Below are positions 12,201-21,423 of a stretch of DNA of 64,000 nt, one piece after another. The translations under genes and the position numbers were made by a program. How positions within the stretch are numbered: the stretch's first letter is position 1; every line of letters begins with the position of its first letter. Origin of the DNA: Glandiceps talaboti (Eukaryota; Hemichordata; Enteropneusta; Spengelidae); assembly GCF_964340395.1 (NCBI RefSeq), contig NC_135556.1:24337223-24401222 (forward strand), in the 5' to 3' direction. The notes below the pieces were generated by a model. That model did not search any database, was not told the origin of the DNA, and saw only the letters and a program-made list of their open reading frames with translations.

Positions 12201-15200
12201 GGGGGCCTCTACTACGAGACCTCAAAGACAATAGTCTAGGTTACCCAGACTCCCACTGCTGGGGTCCTATTACAAGCCCACACAGACAATAGTCTTGGTT
12301 ACCCAGACTTTCACTGCTGGGGTTCTATTACAAGCCCACACAGACAATAGTCTTGGTTACCCAGACTCCCACTGCTGGGGTCCTATTACAAGCCCACACA
12401 GACAATAGTCTTGGTTACCCAGACTCCCACTGCTGGGGGTTCTATTACAAACCCACACAGACAATAGTCTTGGTTACCCAGACTCCCACTGCTGGGGGTT
12501 CTATTACAAGCCCACACAGACAATAGTCTTGGTTACCCAGACTCCCACTGCTGGGGTCCTATTACAAGCCCACACAGACAATAGTCTTGGTTACCCAGAC
12601 TCCCACTGCTGGGGGTTCTATTACAAACCCACACAGACAATAGTCTTGGTTACCCAGACTCCCACTGCTGGGGTCCTATTACAAGCCCACACAGACAAGA
12701 GTCTGGGGAAACATAATCCCAAGTGGAAGTCATGCAGTACATTTCTTGCAAGTCATGAAGGATGGGCTTACGAGGCACTTTCATCATAATTAAGATGTAT
12801 TGGTCACTTGAGATATGCAAACTGGTCGCAAAAGCGCCTAAATCTTTTTGAGAGCAATGTTAGACGTGAAATATTCCCCTGAATGCACTGCCTTGGAAGA
12901 CAGATCTGGTGTGGAAGAATTGGGATTACATTTCCCAAGACTCTCGCCTGATTGGTCTCATAGTAGAGCCCCTGGTAGTGAGAGTCTGGGTAACCAAGAC
13001 TGGGTGGTCTCATAGTAGAGTCCCCAGTGGTGAGAGTCTGGGTAACCAAGACTGGGTGGTCTCACAGCAGTATGAGTCTGGGTAACTGAGCCTATACATT
13101 ATATTGTGTGAAATGTTTTGTACTTACAGTGACCTCTTTCATGTTCATTTTATTGTTGACTTGTTTCATAGTTTCTATTGGACAAGGTGATCCTGCCATT
13201 ACACCAGTTATTAAACTAGACATGTCATATTTATCAAAGTCTTCATGATGCAGCATATCAATAAACATGGTAGGAGTTCCATACTGAGATGTACATCTGT
13301 AGTGTAGGAAATGAATAAAAACAAATGAAGACCAGAAAACACAAGTTGAGGGCAGTATTAATCAGGCTGAAGAACAATCTGTTAAGTGCACCAATGTAGT
13401 TATGGAATACCTTTCACAGTGATAATAAATACAAACAAATACACCAAAAAAAACAGAAGTTGAGGGCAGTATTGATCATATTAAACAATCTTTGAAGCAC
13501 CCCATGTTGTTATACTAAATAAAAACAAATGTAGCCTTAATATCATAATTTTGGTCATGTTGCTGAACAATCTGAGTACACCTTGTTGTAATAATGAATA
13601 AAAACAAATGAAGCCTAAAAGCTCATGCTGAGGGCAGTATTAATCATGTGGCTGAAGTACTGCTATACTGCACATGTGAAGTACATTCATTTGTGTTGCA
13701 ATAAAATTCATAAAAACAAATGAAGCCAAAAATCCAATGGTTGGGGGCAGTATTTCTTATGGTGGGCATAGTAGAAGTATCATACTATACTATGAACCAC
13801 ACCTGTTGTAAAGCCAATGGTTGAGGCCCAGTTTGAGGGCAGTATTTCACATTTGGGTGAAAATGGCCTAATTTCTATAGTTGGTGTTTCCATGGCCATG
13901 AGTGAAGAAGACCAAGAATATTCAATATATCATGTTTTTTATCTTCTATGTAAAATGTCAAATTCTGGGTTTTGTGAGTTAACATTAAAATCTATAAATA
14001 AATCTGACTTTAATAGTGTCACTGTCTCTTCCAGTCTACAGATTTAGATACCTCTATATATTGTAACATTTCTTTACACAGAGACAATCCATAATATACA
14101 TTTAGTATGTCACATTTCTGGCATTCAATATAACCCTAACACATTCTGTAACAGCCACCATAAGGATGGGATTATACTGAAATATCTTGTCTTACCTTTC
14201 ACTTTCTATAGCTTGTAAAGCTGCCAATGGTTCAAAACTTGGTGATGGATAGACAGCTGTAGAACCAAACACCATGCTGGCTAAACCTCCAACGATCATC
14301 CCAAAACAATGATATAATGGCACTGGTATACTAATGACATGGTCCTGGCAGTGGAGGAAAGACATACAAACAATAAATGGTACTGTATACTAATCACATG
14401 GTCCTGGCAGTGGAGGAAAGACATACAAACAATAAATGGTACTGGTATACTAATGACATGGTCCTGGCAGTGGAGGAAAGACATACAAACAATAAATGGT
14501 ACTGGTATACTAATGACATGGTCCTGGCAGTGGAGGAAAGACATACAAACAATAAATGGTACTGGTGTACTAATGACATGGTCCTGGCAGTGGAGGAAAG
14601 ACATACAAACAATAAATGGTACTGGTATACTAATGACATGGTCCTGGCAGTGGAGGAAAGACATACAAACAATAAATGGTACTGGTGTACTAATGACATG
14701 GTCCTGGCAGTGGAGGAAAGACATACAAACAATAAATGGTACTGGTATACTAATGACATGGTCCTGGCAGTGGAGGAAAGACATTATTACAAAAAATGAT
14801 ATAAAGCCACTGGTACATAAAATCCTGTGTTCTTGGCAGTGGAGGAAAGACACAAAAACAATTATATACCATCTTTAAATTAAAGTAATATCATAGGCAA
14901 GCACTGCTGTAATATATCAGCTTTTTTCAAGTTTTTTTTACATGGATCACCCAACCGCTCTATTACTAAAACGGTCTCTAATGTCAACAATCTTACAATG
15001 ATTCATTTCTCTGTTACCAGTTTTTAACTTTCAACTTTATTTAACTTTGACTTACACTAGTATCGTAGCCCAACGTCCTGCCAACAGTGTCAGCATTATT
15101 GACAATGTTATGATGACTTAAGGTAACTCCCTTGGGATTGCCAGTTGTACCCTGCATAACAAGAACACAAACATGTACATATGATAGGTCAGAACTGAGT

Positions 15201-18200
15201 ATTGATTGGTTCACAGACATGTCAAGGTATACTTACTGATGTAAACTGGTTAGTGATTGGCCAATTGACAGACTAAGGTAGACTTACTTATGTAAACTGG
15301 CTAGTAATTGGTCAACAGACATGTCAAGGTATACTTACTGATGTAAACTGGTTATTGATTGGCCAATTGAGAGGTTAAGGTATACTTTAATAGTGATGTA
15401 AACTGGTTAGTGATTGGCCAATTGACAGACCAAGGTAGACTTACTTATGTAAACTGGATAGTGACAGGTGAAGTTACATCAACTGATCTAAATTAAATGG
15501 TGATCAGCCAATGGATAGGTCATTGCTTACTTACAGATGTAAACTGAATAGTGATTGGCCCAATGACAGGTGATGGTATACTTACAGATGTAAACTGAAT
15601 GTTGATTGGGTCATCAAACTGAAGATCGTCTTGGCATTCTTCTACTTGAATGAAATGTTGTTTAGAGGGTGCTTCCATGACATCATCAAACATATAGGCC
15701 CCTGGGAAATGACCCTTACCTAACATGATGACTGATTTCAACTCAGGTAAGCTGAAATAAAAACACAAAGCAAAGTGTAAGGTAGATAAAACTATATCTC
15801 TATTTTCTAAAATTTAATTTGATAATTATTTGATGGTAAATCTTCAAATAACATGGAAAAAGTAAATATTTGGAGTAGAGTGAGTAACTACTGTAGATTC
15901 TCCTGAATTTCTCAGTTTACTTGGACTCAAAACTAACTTGCCACCCTTGTGTCAGAAATGGACTTGGAAAGAACAAAATGTGTGATTGCTACATACTTTG
16001 GACTCTGTATTTCTCCGGGATGAGATTTCTGGACCTCTGGACAGATTTCACACAGCATTGACCAATAATCCTGAGTCTTGAAGTTCTGATCTGAAATGAG
16101 TGCTTTACAACCAACCTGGAAAATAAATGAATTGTTTATAAATAATTACAATCATTGTAAAGATTATAACTTTGTTTGCTTATTGTCTATACTGTCTTAT
16201 AGCTGACAACATTACAAGTAAATATCATCACTGAAAAATACACACAAACGAAAACAATTGCCATGGAGATACAAGCCTTCAGCTGGAAAATAATCATGAC
16301 GAGTGTTTTGTCACTACTCATCGACAACTCACAGTGACAAATAATACTTTTATGTTACTTGTATTTTCATATACGCAATGAAAAATAGTGAGAAATGAAT
16401 TATTAATGTTACCTTTCTCAGAGCATATTCTAATTCCATTGGTCTGTAGGCAGGATTGATATTAACTTGAAGAGCCCCGATACGCGCTGTTGCATATTGT
16501 GTCAGCACCCATTCCAGTCTATTTGGTGACCACATTCCAACACGATCCCCTCTCTTGATTCCAATGGCTAGCAATCCAGCAGCAAGTCTATCCACCTAAG
16601 GTAAAATTCATCATTCTATCAATGATTGGACTATCAATCCGTCAGCCTTACAAACGTGAGACTTTACCACTTTTTAAGAACTATATCTACTAATTGTTGC
16701 ACCTTGTCTGCAGCTTCTTTATAACTTACAGTCAGTCTACCACTTCATTGTGTTAAAATAAACTTTCTTTTTGATCAGTTACTTGAAATAATATCAATAA
16801 AGTTATCTTTCTATCTTTTTTTTTGCTATATGACTGCATGTAGATATATAAATTTGAAATAATTTAATAAAGAGATTTTGATGTCATAATTGTATCACAA
16901 CCTCAGTTGTTGTACCTATTTGCTATTTTAATGTAATATTTACAAGTTGTAAAATTAACAAAACTTTTACTGAAAACAGTTCAATCCTTCTGATTCAGTG
17001 AAATATCTCTTTACTAATAGTCAATTTTCCGGTTCCAAGATGCATTGCCCTAGAGGACGTCACTTATGTTGTTACTTTTAGTCTTGTTTTGTCTTTGTTA
17101 TATTTGAAATAACATTTTTATTTGGAAATTATGGAACGACATGTTGTCCTCTTTGATTATGAGTGATTTTATAGAACAAAGACTAAATGCCATCAATGAC
17201 AGAGGAGGAATTTTACTGGTGAACACAGGCTACGGTCAGGTGACAACCATCCCCCTGAGTAACGCATGTAAACCTCTCAGCACGTACACAATACATGGCA
17301 TTGTATGGAGAGACACGCATTGCATCTTGGAACCAGCAAGAGGTTTATTGCTGAGTGATACTGTGTACAATGGCTTGATGTCTGTATGTAGACAGGTAAG
17401 AAGCAAGCCTGATTACTTAGTAGTCAACTAACTGTAAATCAATAAGGGTACGCTTTTTATTTACAGTTAGTTAACTAAGTGATCACTTGACAATATGTAA
17501 CATAATTCAGGAAATACAATAACATATATTACATATTATAAAAATATCATTCCAGTGATTAAAATATTTACATTCCAGCTATAATAAATATTGTGGGTTT
17601 TTTTATTTCAAAGTTGTAATAATTGATCCAAAAACATCTGAAAGATATTAATCTCTCCATCTTAATCCATAAAGTACGTTTCTCAATCTAACAATTTACT
17701 TGTATATTGCTCCAAAAGTGAATTCCTTTATTACTTGAATGCTGACATTACCTCTTCTTTCAACTGTGTGTATGTCTTCTTAATTCCATCTCTACAGAAC
17801 ACTACAGCAGTCTTATCTGGATATTTTTCTGTTGTTGATTCTATAATTTTACCAATGGTCTGCCCAACCAATGGTGTACTTCCAACTGTGTGTGCATAGC
17901 TCTTGATGTATTGATTCTGTGGACTGTATAGGGTATATGTGTTATGACAGAACATTTATCACTATGATTTATAATATACACTTGATAACTTGACTGTATC
18001 ATTCTATATCACACTGGCCAAGTTGTAAACATTCCAACAGAAAATACATGATTTTTAACCACTACACTATTAGAAATTCGTAACACTTTAACCACTACAC
18101 TATTAGAAATTCTTAACATCAGTTGAAAACTAAATATACATGTACCTAAAATATATATGATAAAACGACTTGTCCTTCAGACTAATATTGAAGAATTATC

Positions 18201-18629
18201 TATTCATTTGTCAATCAATGGTCATGATTAATATTACATAACAACACACGTTACATCCGTGGGTGCATCGGTCCGTACAACTTGTATTGTAGCTTGATTT
18301 ATATCAGTCAAGTGACTAAGGTATTTCTCAGACCGCTGTATGGTTTGTGCCTTTCTCAGGTTGAAGTTTTAGTGATTGCCTTCAGCCTAGTCATTCAAAC
18401 GGGTGGTCACTAGTCTAGTTCCTGACGACAGTATTCCGATTTTACACTATGTTATCTATCTATCTGTCTGTCTAAAATCGGAATACGGTAGAACGAGACA
18501 GTCACAAACTTACCAACTGTTGGTGAAGTTACGTCTCGGCGTTGCAGTGCATGGTAAACTTCTGAGAATAATATCTTTCACTTTCCGATTTAAACGACCT
18601 ACAGCAATACTTGCAGTCATTAATTTCAT
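9113..18629 (-). CDS. ACSF2: Medium-chain acyl-CoA ligase ACSF2, mitochondrial (13 exons)
   Basis: Activates fatty acids in mitochondria: fatty acid + ATP + CoA gives acyl-CoA + AMP + PPi. Joined exons 18629-18514, 17923-17752, 16595-16413, 16115-15997, 15751-15586, 15151-15056, 14344-14196, 13296-13128, 11844-11737, 11138-10987, 10460-10319, 9610-9500 and 9244-9113 total 1815 nt, or 604 residues plus stop; human ACSF2 is about 615. All 12 introns are GT..AG and phases match. Residues 1-39 are Arg/Lys-rich with almost no acidic residues, as in a mitochondrial presequence. ANL-superfamily motifs are intact: [10 protein letters not shown] (251-260), YGLTE (393-397), TGD (476-478), [16 protein letters not shown] (492-507) and the C-terminal catalytic lysine in TGKVQK (Lys584). 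Nothing essential is missing. The oddity is that tandem arrays copy the edges of exons 5, 7 and 13. An expressed pseudogene is unlikely because every motif is open. Confidence 0.93.
9500..9610 (-). CDS. ACSF2: ACSF2 exon 12
   Basis: 37 codons: [20 protein letters not shown], then [17 protein letters not shown]. Matches the DxRMGEE region of the C-terminal subdomain. Donor GTAAGT after 9500. Confidence 0.95.
10319..10460 (-). CDS. ACSF2: ACSF2 exon 11
   Basis: Encodes [20 protein letters not shown], then [17 protein letters not shown] and HPKIEDVQ: the hinge region and the GGENIYP signature. Acceptor tatacttag, donor GTTGGT (a GTTGGT donor is weaker but acceptable). Confidence 0.95.
10987..11138 (-). 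CDS. ACSF2: ACSF2 exon 10
   Basis: Encodes [38 protein letters not shown] and ends DRWFHTG, splitting the Gly codon of the TGD motif. Acceptor ttgtcacag, donor GTATGT. A 25-33-bp motif ttggcagccatctttgattt is repeated three times just downstream, at 10855-10938. Confidence 0.93.
11737..11844 (-). CDS. ACSF2: ACSF2 exon 9
   Basis: 36 codons beginning [16 protein letters not shown], the YGxTE motif of adenylate-forming enzymes. Acceptor ttgtgatag, donor GTAGGT. Phase 0 on both sides. Confidence 0.95.
12151..12200. repeat. Perfect 18-bp hairpin
   Basis: aatttcatatgtattgac (12151-12168) and its exact reverse complement (12183-12200) are separated by 14 nt. Flanking gaggtctc and gagacctc pieces near 12073 and 12219 are also inverted, so this may be the core of a foldback element in ACSF2 intron 8. 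Confidence 0.8.
12229..12700. repeat. 58-bp minisatellite in ACSF2 intron 8
   Basis: About eight copies of a 58-bp unit containing tagtcttggttacccagact and cactgctggggt. Inverted single copies of the same sequence (gagtctgggtaaccaagac) lie at 12975-13080, and one diverged copy at 8956-8975, so the unit derives from a dispersed element. Confidence 0.93.
12698..12944. mobile_element. Inverted-repeat (MITE-like) element, 247 bp
   Basis: 25-bp termini, 12698-12722 (agagtctggggaaacataat then cccaa) and 12920-12944, are inverted copies matching at about 22 of 25 positions. No ORF of note lies inside. It sits in ACSF2 intron 8 directly beside the 58-bp array. Confidence 0.65.
13128..13296 (-). CDS. 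ACSF2: ACSF2 exon 8
   Basis: Encodes [20 protein letters not shown], then [12 protein letters not shown] and [16 protein letters not shown] and GSP are conserved in the family. Donor GTAAGT after 13128, phase 0 out. Confidence 0.93.
13306..13860. repeat. ~115-bp degenerate tandem repeat in ACSF2 intron 7
   Basis: Five diverged units with shared pieces aataaaaacaaatgaag, gagggcagtatt and ctgaa. The array starts about 10 bp upstream (in transcription) of the exon 8 acceptor. Confidence 0.75.
14196..14344 (-). CDS. ACSF2: ACSF2 exon 7
   Basis: Encodes [20 protein letters not shown], then [18 protein letters not shown] is a conserved ACSF2 landmark. Acceptor at 14346/14345, the last copy of the acceptor array. 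Donor GTAAGA after 14196, phase 2 out. Confidence 0.93.
14335..14855 (-). repeat. 60-bp array duplicating the ACSF2 exon 7 acceptor
   Basis: ggtcctggcagtggaggaaa recurs at 14341, 14400, 14460, 14520, 14580, 14640, 14700 and 14760, with a degenerate ninth copy near 14829. On the - strand each copy is a pyrimidine tract, ccactgccag, then gaccatgtcattagtatacc, i.e. a splice acceptor plus the first roughly 35 nt of exon 7. The unit next to the exon is 59 bp, the rest 60 bp. Both strands stay open through the array, which explains the long ORFs there. Confidence 0.95.
15056..15151 (-). CDS. ACSF2: ACSF2 exon 6 (P-loop-like motif)
   Basis: 32 codons beginning [19 protein letters not shown], which completes the ATP/AMP-binding signature with the end of exon 5. 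Acceptor gttatgcag, donor GTAAGT. Phase 0 on both sides. Confidence 0.95.
15180..15600 (-). repeat. ~55-bp array duplicating the ACSF2 exon 5 end and donor
   Basis: About seven degenerate units. On the - strand each contains a ccaatcac-like piece, cagtttacat and a GTAAGT donor, the same order as the true exon end [14 protein letters not shown]. The duplicate donor at 15534/15533 would extend exon 5 by exactly 51 nt (17 codons). Later units, for example near 15440, 15330, 15281 and 15230, also keep GTAAGT. Confidence 0.85.
15586..15751 (-). CDS. ACSF2: ACSF2 exon 5
   Basis: Encodes [20 protein letters not shown] and ends [10 protein letters not shown], the start of the ATP-binding TSGTTG motif, cut exactly before GTTG. 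Donor GTAAGT after 15586. The last roughly 20 nt and the donor are duplicated several times downstream in the intron (see the 15180-15600 array). Confidence 0.94.
15997..16115 (-). CDS. ACSF2: ACSF2 exon 4
   Basis: 119 nt, phase 0 in and phase 2 out. Encodes [20 protein letters not shown], then [13 protein letters not shown]. Acceptor tattttccag, donor GTATGT. Confidence 0.92.
16413..16595 (-). CDS. ACSF2: ACSF2 exon 3
   Basis: 61 codons. Encodes [20 protein letters not shown], then [15 protein letters not shown], a strongly conserved ACSF2 segment. Acceptor ttaccttag, donor GTAACA. Confidence 0.95.
17022..17349. mobile_element. Dispersed ~304-bp inverted-repeat element, copy 1
   Basis: 17031-17334 is bounded by ggttccaagatgcattgc and its near-perfect inverted copy (17 of 18). 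A second copy lies at 61611-61940 with the same order of internal sequence. It is located in ACSF2 intron 2. Confidence 0.85.
17141..17395 (+). pseudogene. Open reading frame in dispersed element with splice donor
   Basis: ATG at 17141 opens 85 codons without a stop up to CAG/GTAAGA at 17395/17396, so it looks like a first coding exon ([20 protein letters not shown], later [14 protein letters not shown]). The frame crosses the 3' inverted repeat. In the second copy (about 61748 on) the same frame is broken by frameshifts and stops. I do not recognise the protein. It is more likely a relic of element-encoded or captured coding sequence than a working gene. Confidence 0.35.
17752..17923 (-). 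CDS. ACSF2: ACSF2 exon 2
   Basis: Acceptor ccctatacag, donor GTAATG. Encodes [20 protein letters not shown] and later [10 protein letters not shown], matching the N-terminal part of the ACSF2 family. Exits in phase 0. Confidence 0.92.
18411..18503. mobile_element. Short TIR element in ACSF2 intron 1
   Basis: tagtctagttcctgacgaca, then gtattccgatttta, faces taaaatcggaatac, then a degraded ggtagaacgagac, as an inverted repeat. The end shares tagtctagttcctga with elements at 35812 and 57453. It ends about 10 bp from the exon 1 donor. Confidence 0.55.
18514..18629 (-). CDS. ACSF2: ACSF2 exon 1 (mitochondrial presequence)
   Basis: ATG at 18629-18627, donor GTAAGT after 18514. Encodes 38 codons plus 2 nt: [18 protein letters not shown], then a basic stretch ending TPRRNFTNS. 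Phase 2 joins exon 2 to give a Cys and then [11 protein letters not shown]. It was missed by simple ORF reading because it is short. The start is the first ATG in this frame with a presequence-like composition. Confidence 0.8.
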
Positions 18630-20410
18630 GTTGGATAGCTAGTCATCAATAGCAGGACCTAAATGTCGGCACAGTACAGAGAGATCGGTGTGGTACTGGA
18701 TACTAGTTGTGTACAACGATCAGCTGGCACGTCAAGGGGTTGTCCCTTTCCTCTCCTCCCAGTGTCGACGAGGGCTCCCCTCTGTCCAAGCCAAAAACCT
18801 CTTGTTCCGATGTTGTGATTGACATGTTCCGCTGCCATACACAATGTAGCCAGGAAGGCAGGCCAAGGTCAGACCCACATACCAATATGGGGAAAACGAA
18901 CATTTTAATATTTGAAGACAGTTCTAACTCAGACCACTAGAGTGGTTTCAGTTATGAAGAAAAAAAGGAGCGAGTCTAGATCTGGACAGACAATATAATG
19001 AGGTCAAATATAAGTTTACATGTTTTCAAAAACGCCATACTTTACTTCTTCCAGTCTCGTAATTTTACGACCCACGAAATCATCTTAGAGTGGCCCAATT
19101 TTTATCTTACCTTCAGAATTGTTATTTATGTTTACAGTAACATTATGATTTTAAAAACAGCAAAATATATCAATAAAGTTGATTTTTTATGTGGCTAATT
19201 TTAACTGTACTATTATGACTGGATTATGTCATTGTTACAGCTATCTGACTAACAAACACAGTGCAATGATGTACTCAATTAAGCCGTGTTCAATTTGTAA
19301 ACACAGTAAAAAGAGCACTCAATTAAGCCGTGTCAAATTTGTGCTTTAGATTAGGACAGACAGACGACATTTATCACAGTATTGACAGTCGTTATTAAAA
19401 TGGAATGAGATAACGCCATGCTTTTACTCATGTTTTATCATCATTTGAGATGACAGGGACACGACAGACGAACTGTCAATCACCATGAGAACCTGCAACA
19501 ACGGTGATAAATGTTTGGAAAAACGAAAGTGTTAATTTCGATTACTTTAACACATATGGCCGTTTTCGCCTATTTGTCGTTGCTTGCTTTTTACCATAAT
19601 ATTCTATGCGTATTTTATTCAACTGTTACATTATCAAATAAAATGAAATATAATATTGATCATGCAAACTGACGTTTGTAAGGGCCATAGCGCCATTCAT
19701 TCAAAAAAAGGATAAAAAATTGGAATCTGCATCACATCAACAATGCAGTGTGATATATACATCCTGTAGTGTTCACAATATGATAGAGCACAATGTAAAT
19801 GTAGCAATTAAACACACCAATATGGGAGTTTTAAAACTACACTACTCTTCTTCTTGTGAATATTTATCATCTTTCTGTGTGGACCTGTGAAAGTAAGACT
19901 GCATGTGCATTATTTCACTGCATTGCATATGCACTATATTTTAAGATGGTGTTTGTTCAAATATTTTACTTTGCAGAGGTGTATGTCTACATTAATTGAT
20001 GACAATTGAATTTGAATCCCCAGATTGACATCCACTCTTATTTTATGTATTTTTAAAGGTTTTGTCAACTCTTTTTTTTGTAACAAACAATTTTTAGTGT
20101 GAAATTTTTCATTTTATTTATATTGTTTTGTGTTTAATGTTAACAGCTTGATATATATGTGTGCTGTGCTTGGTGTACTTTGTGCATTTTTAAGTGGCTT
20201 TTAAGTTTTTAAGGAACCTGTAAATAGGAGTTGCTCCCCTTCCTAATCCTGGAAATAAAATAAAATAATATATTATTAGAAGTAGGTGAAAACTACTAGC
20301 GCTCCTATTTTAACCAATTTATTACGAGTGAAATTCCCCGTATCAGTCTCTATCACTTTTGTACCACTGCCCTCGGGACTGCCCCTACCCACTATCATGT
20401 GTATTCCCCA
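18630..20410. other. Non-coding stretch (ACSF2 promoter side)
   Basis: This holds the upstream region of ACSF2 (- strand) and nothing else I can support. ORFs near 18660-18940 have no splice or family support. ctcaattaagccgtgt is repeated at about 19275 and 19318. Confidence 0.5.
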
Positions 20411-20610
20411 CTATGTATGTATGTATGTATGTATGTATGTATGTATGTATGTATGTATGTATGTATGTATGTATGTATGTATGTATGTATGTATGTATGT
20501 ATGTATGTATGTATGTATGTATGTATGTATGTATGTATGTATGTATGTATGTATGTATGTATGTATGTATGCATGCATGTGTGTATGTGTGTATGTGTGT
20601 ATGTATGTGT

Positions 20611-20658
<48 letters not shown>
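20411..20658. repeat. (ATGT)n-(GT)n compound microsatellite
   Basis: About 160 bp of atgt repeats followed by a mixed gtgtatgt zone and about 40 bp of pure GT. The Met-Tyr-Val-Cys and His-Thr ORFs over it are artefacts of the repeat. Confidence 0.98.
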
Positions 20659-20659
<1 letters not shown>

Positions 20660-21423
20660 GCCTATGTGTACGTTTTTTTTCGACCACTCGCAAAGAAGTT
20701 ATGCAAACAATCCAACAAGACAGCATGATATATAGATCTAGAGTGAGAGATTCTTTTAAAGGCTTAATTTGTGTTTACATGTAATTAATTTCAGGGCCAC
20801 CAACATACATTTATCGAACTATAACCGATTGATGTACATTTGTAGAGATAATAGATTTCTATTTTCATATTTTCATAATCGATCGACTGGTGTAATCTAC
20901 ACACGTGACAACCACTTTATCGTCATGGAAACAAAGTGTTTTAAGACTTCAACCGTATATATTCACTTGGATAACATTGAGGCAAGAATTTTCAAGTAGT
21001 GATGTAGTATTCTGTACGCCAGGTTCGCCAACGGCAGTTGTGTGTTTGACACCAGAACGAAGATCTAAAATACAACTGTTATTTTAGGATTACCCCCAGT
21101 ACCGTGTAACTACATATTTCAGACTGTACTAGATGAGGATGTAATTGGCTTGAATTGTCAAACGACACGACTTCTGAACAGTTACCATAACTACGACACG
21201 TCTCAAAGTAAATGAAACCTTCACTACCTCGCTAATTCGGCCAATCATCGCCTGAGATATACAACAATTTTGCCGATAATCGGGATGAAAATTCCTCATG
21301 ATCATAAGATAGACAAGACAACAGCTGTGGTGCAGACTATGTACACCTCAACAGACCAAACCATGTCGCCAAAGCTATAAAGAATCCTAACTTTTCAACT
21401 GTGTTATCCAGTTGACGTTACCA
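20659..21423. other. Upstream region of the GPCR gene
   Basis: No coding exon recognised. The 5' UTR and promoter of the receptor are expected here, but no TATA box or splice pair stands out. Confidence 0.4.

Noticed and set aside
12529-12789. + strand ORF with repeats over the 58-bp array
   Set aside because: Product of the minisatellite in an ACSF2 intron on the other strand.
14296-14878. Long ORFs on both strands (up to 185 codons) with 20-residue repeats
   Set aside because: They follow from a 60-bp unit (a multiple of 3) without stops. The true signal there is the ACSF2 exon 7 acceptor array; the frame is not that of exon 7.
20286-20784. ORFs of repeated Met-Tyr-Val-Cys / Tyr-Ile-His-Thr
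   Set aside because: Translation of an ATGT microsatellite; no gene context.
21412-21423. GPCR start four codons upstream
   Set aside because: That codon is TTG; the first ATG is at 21424.
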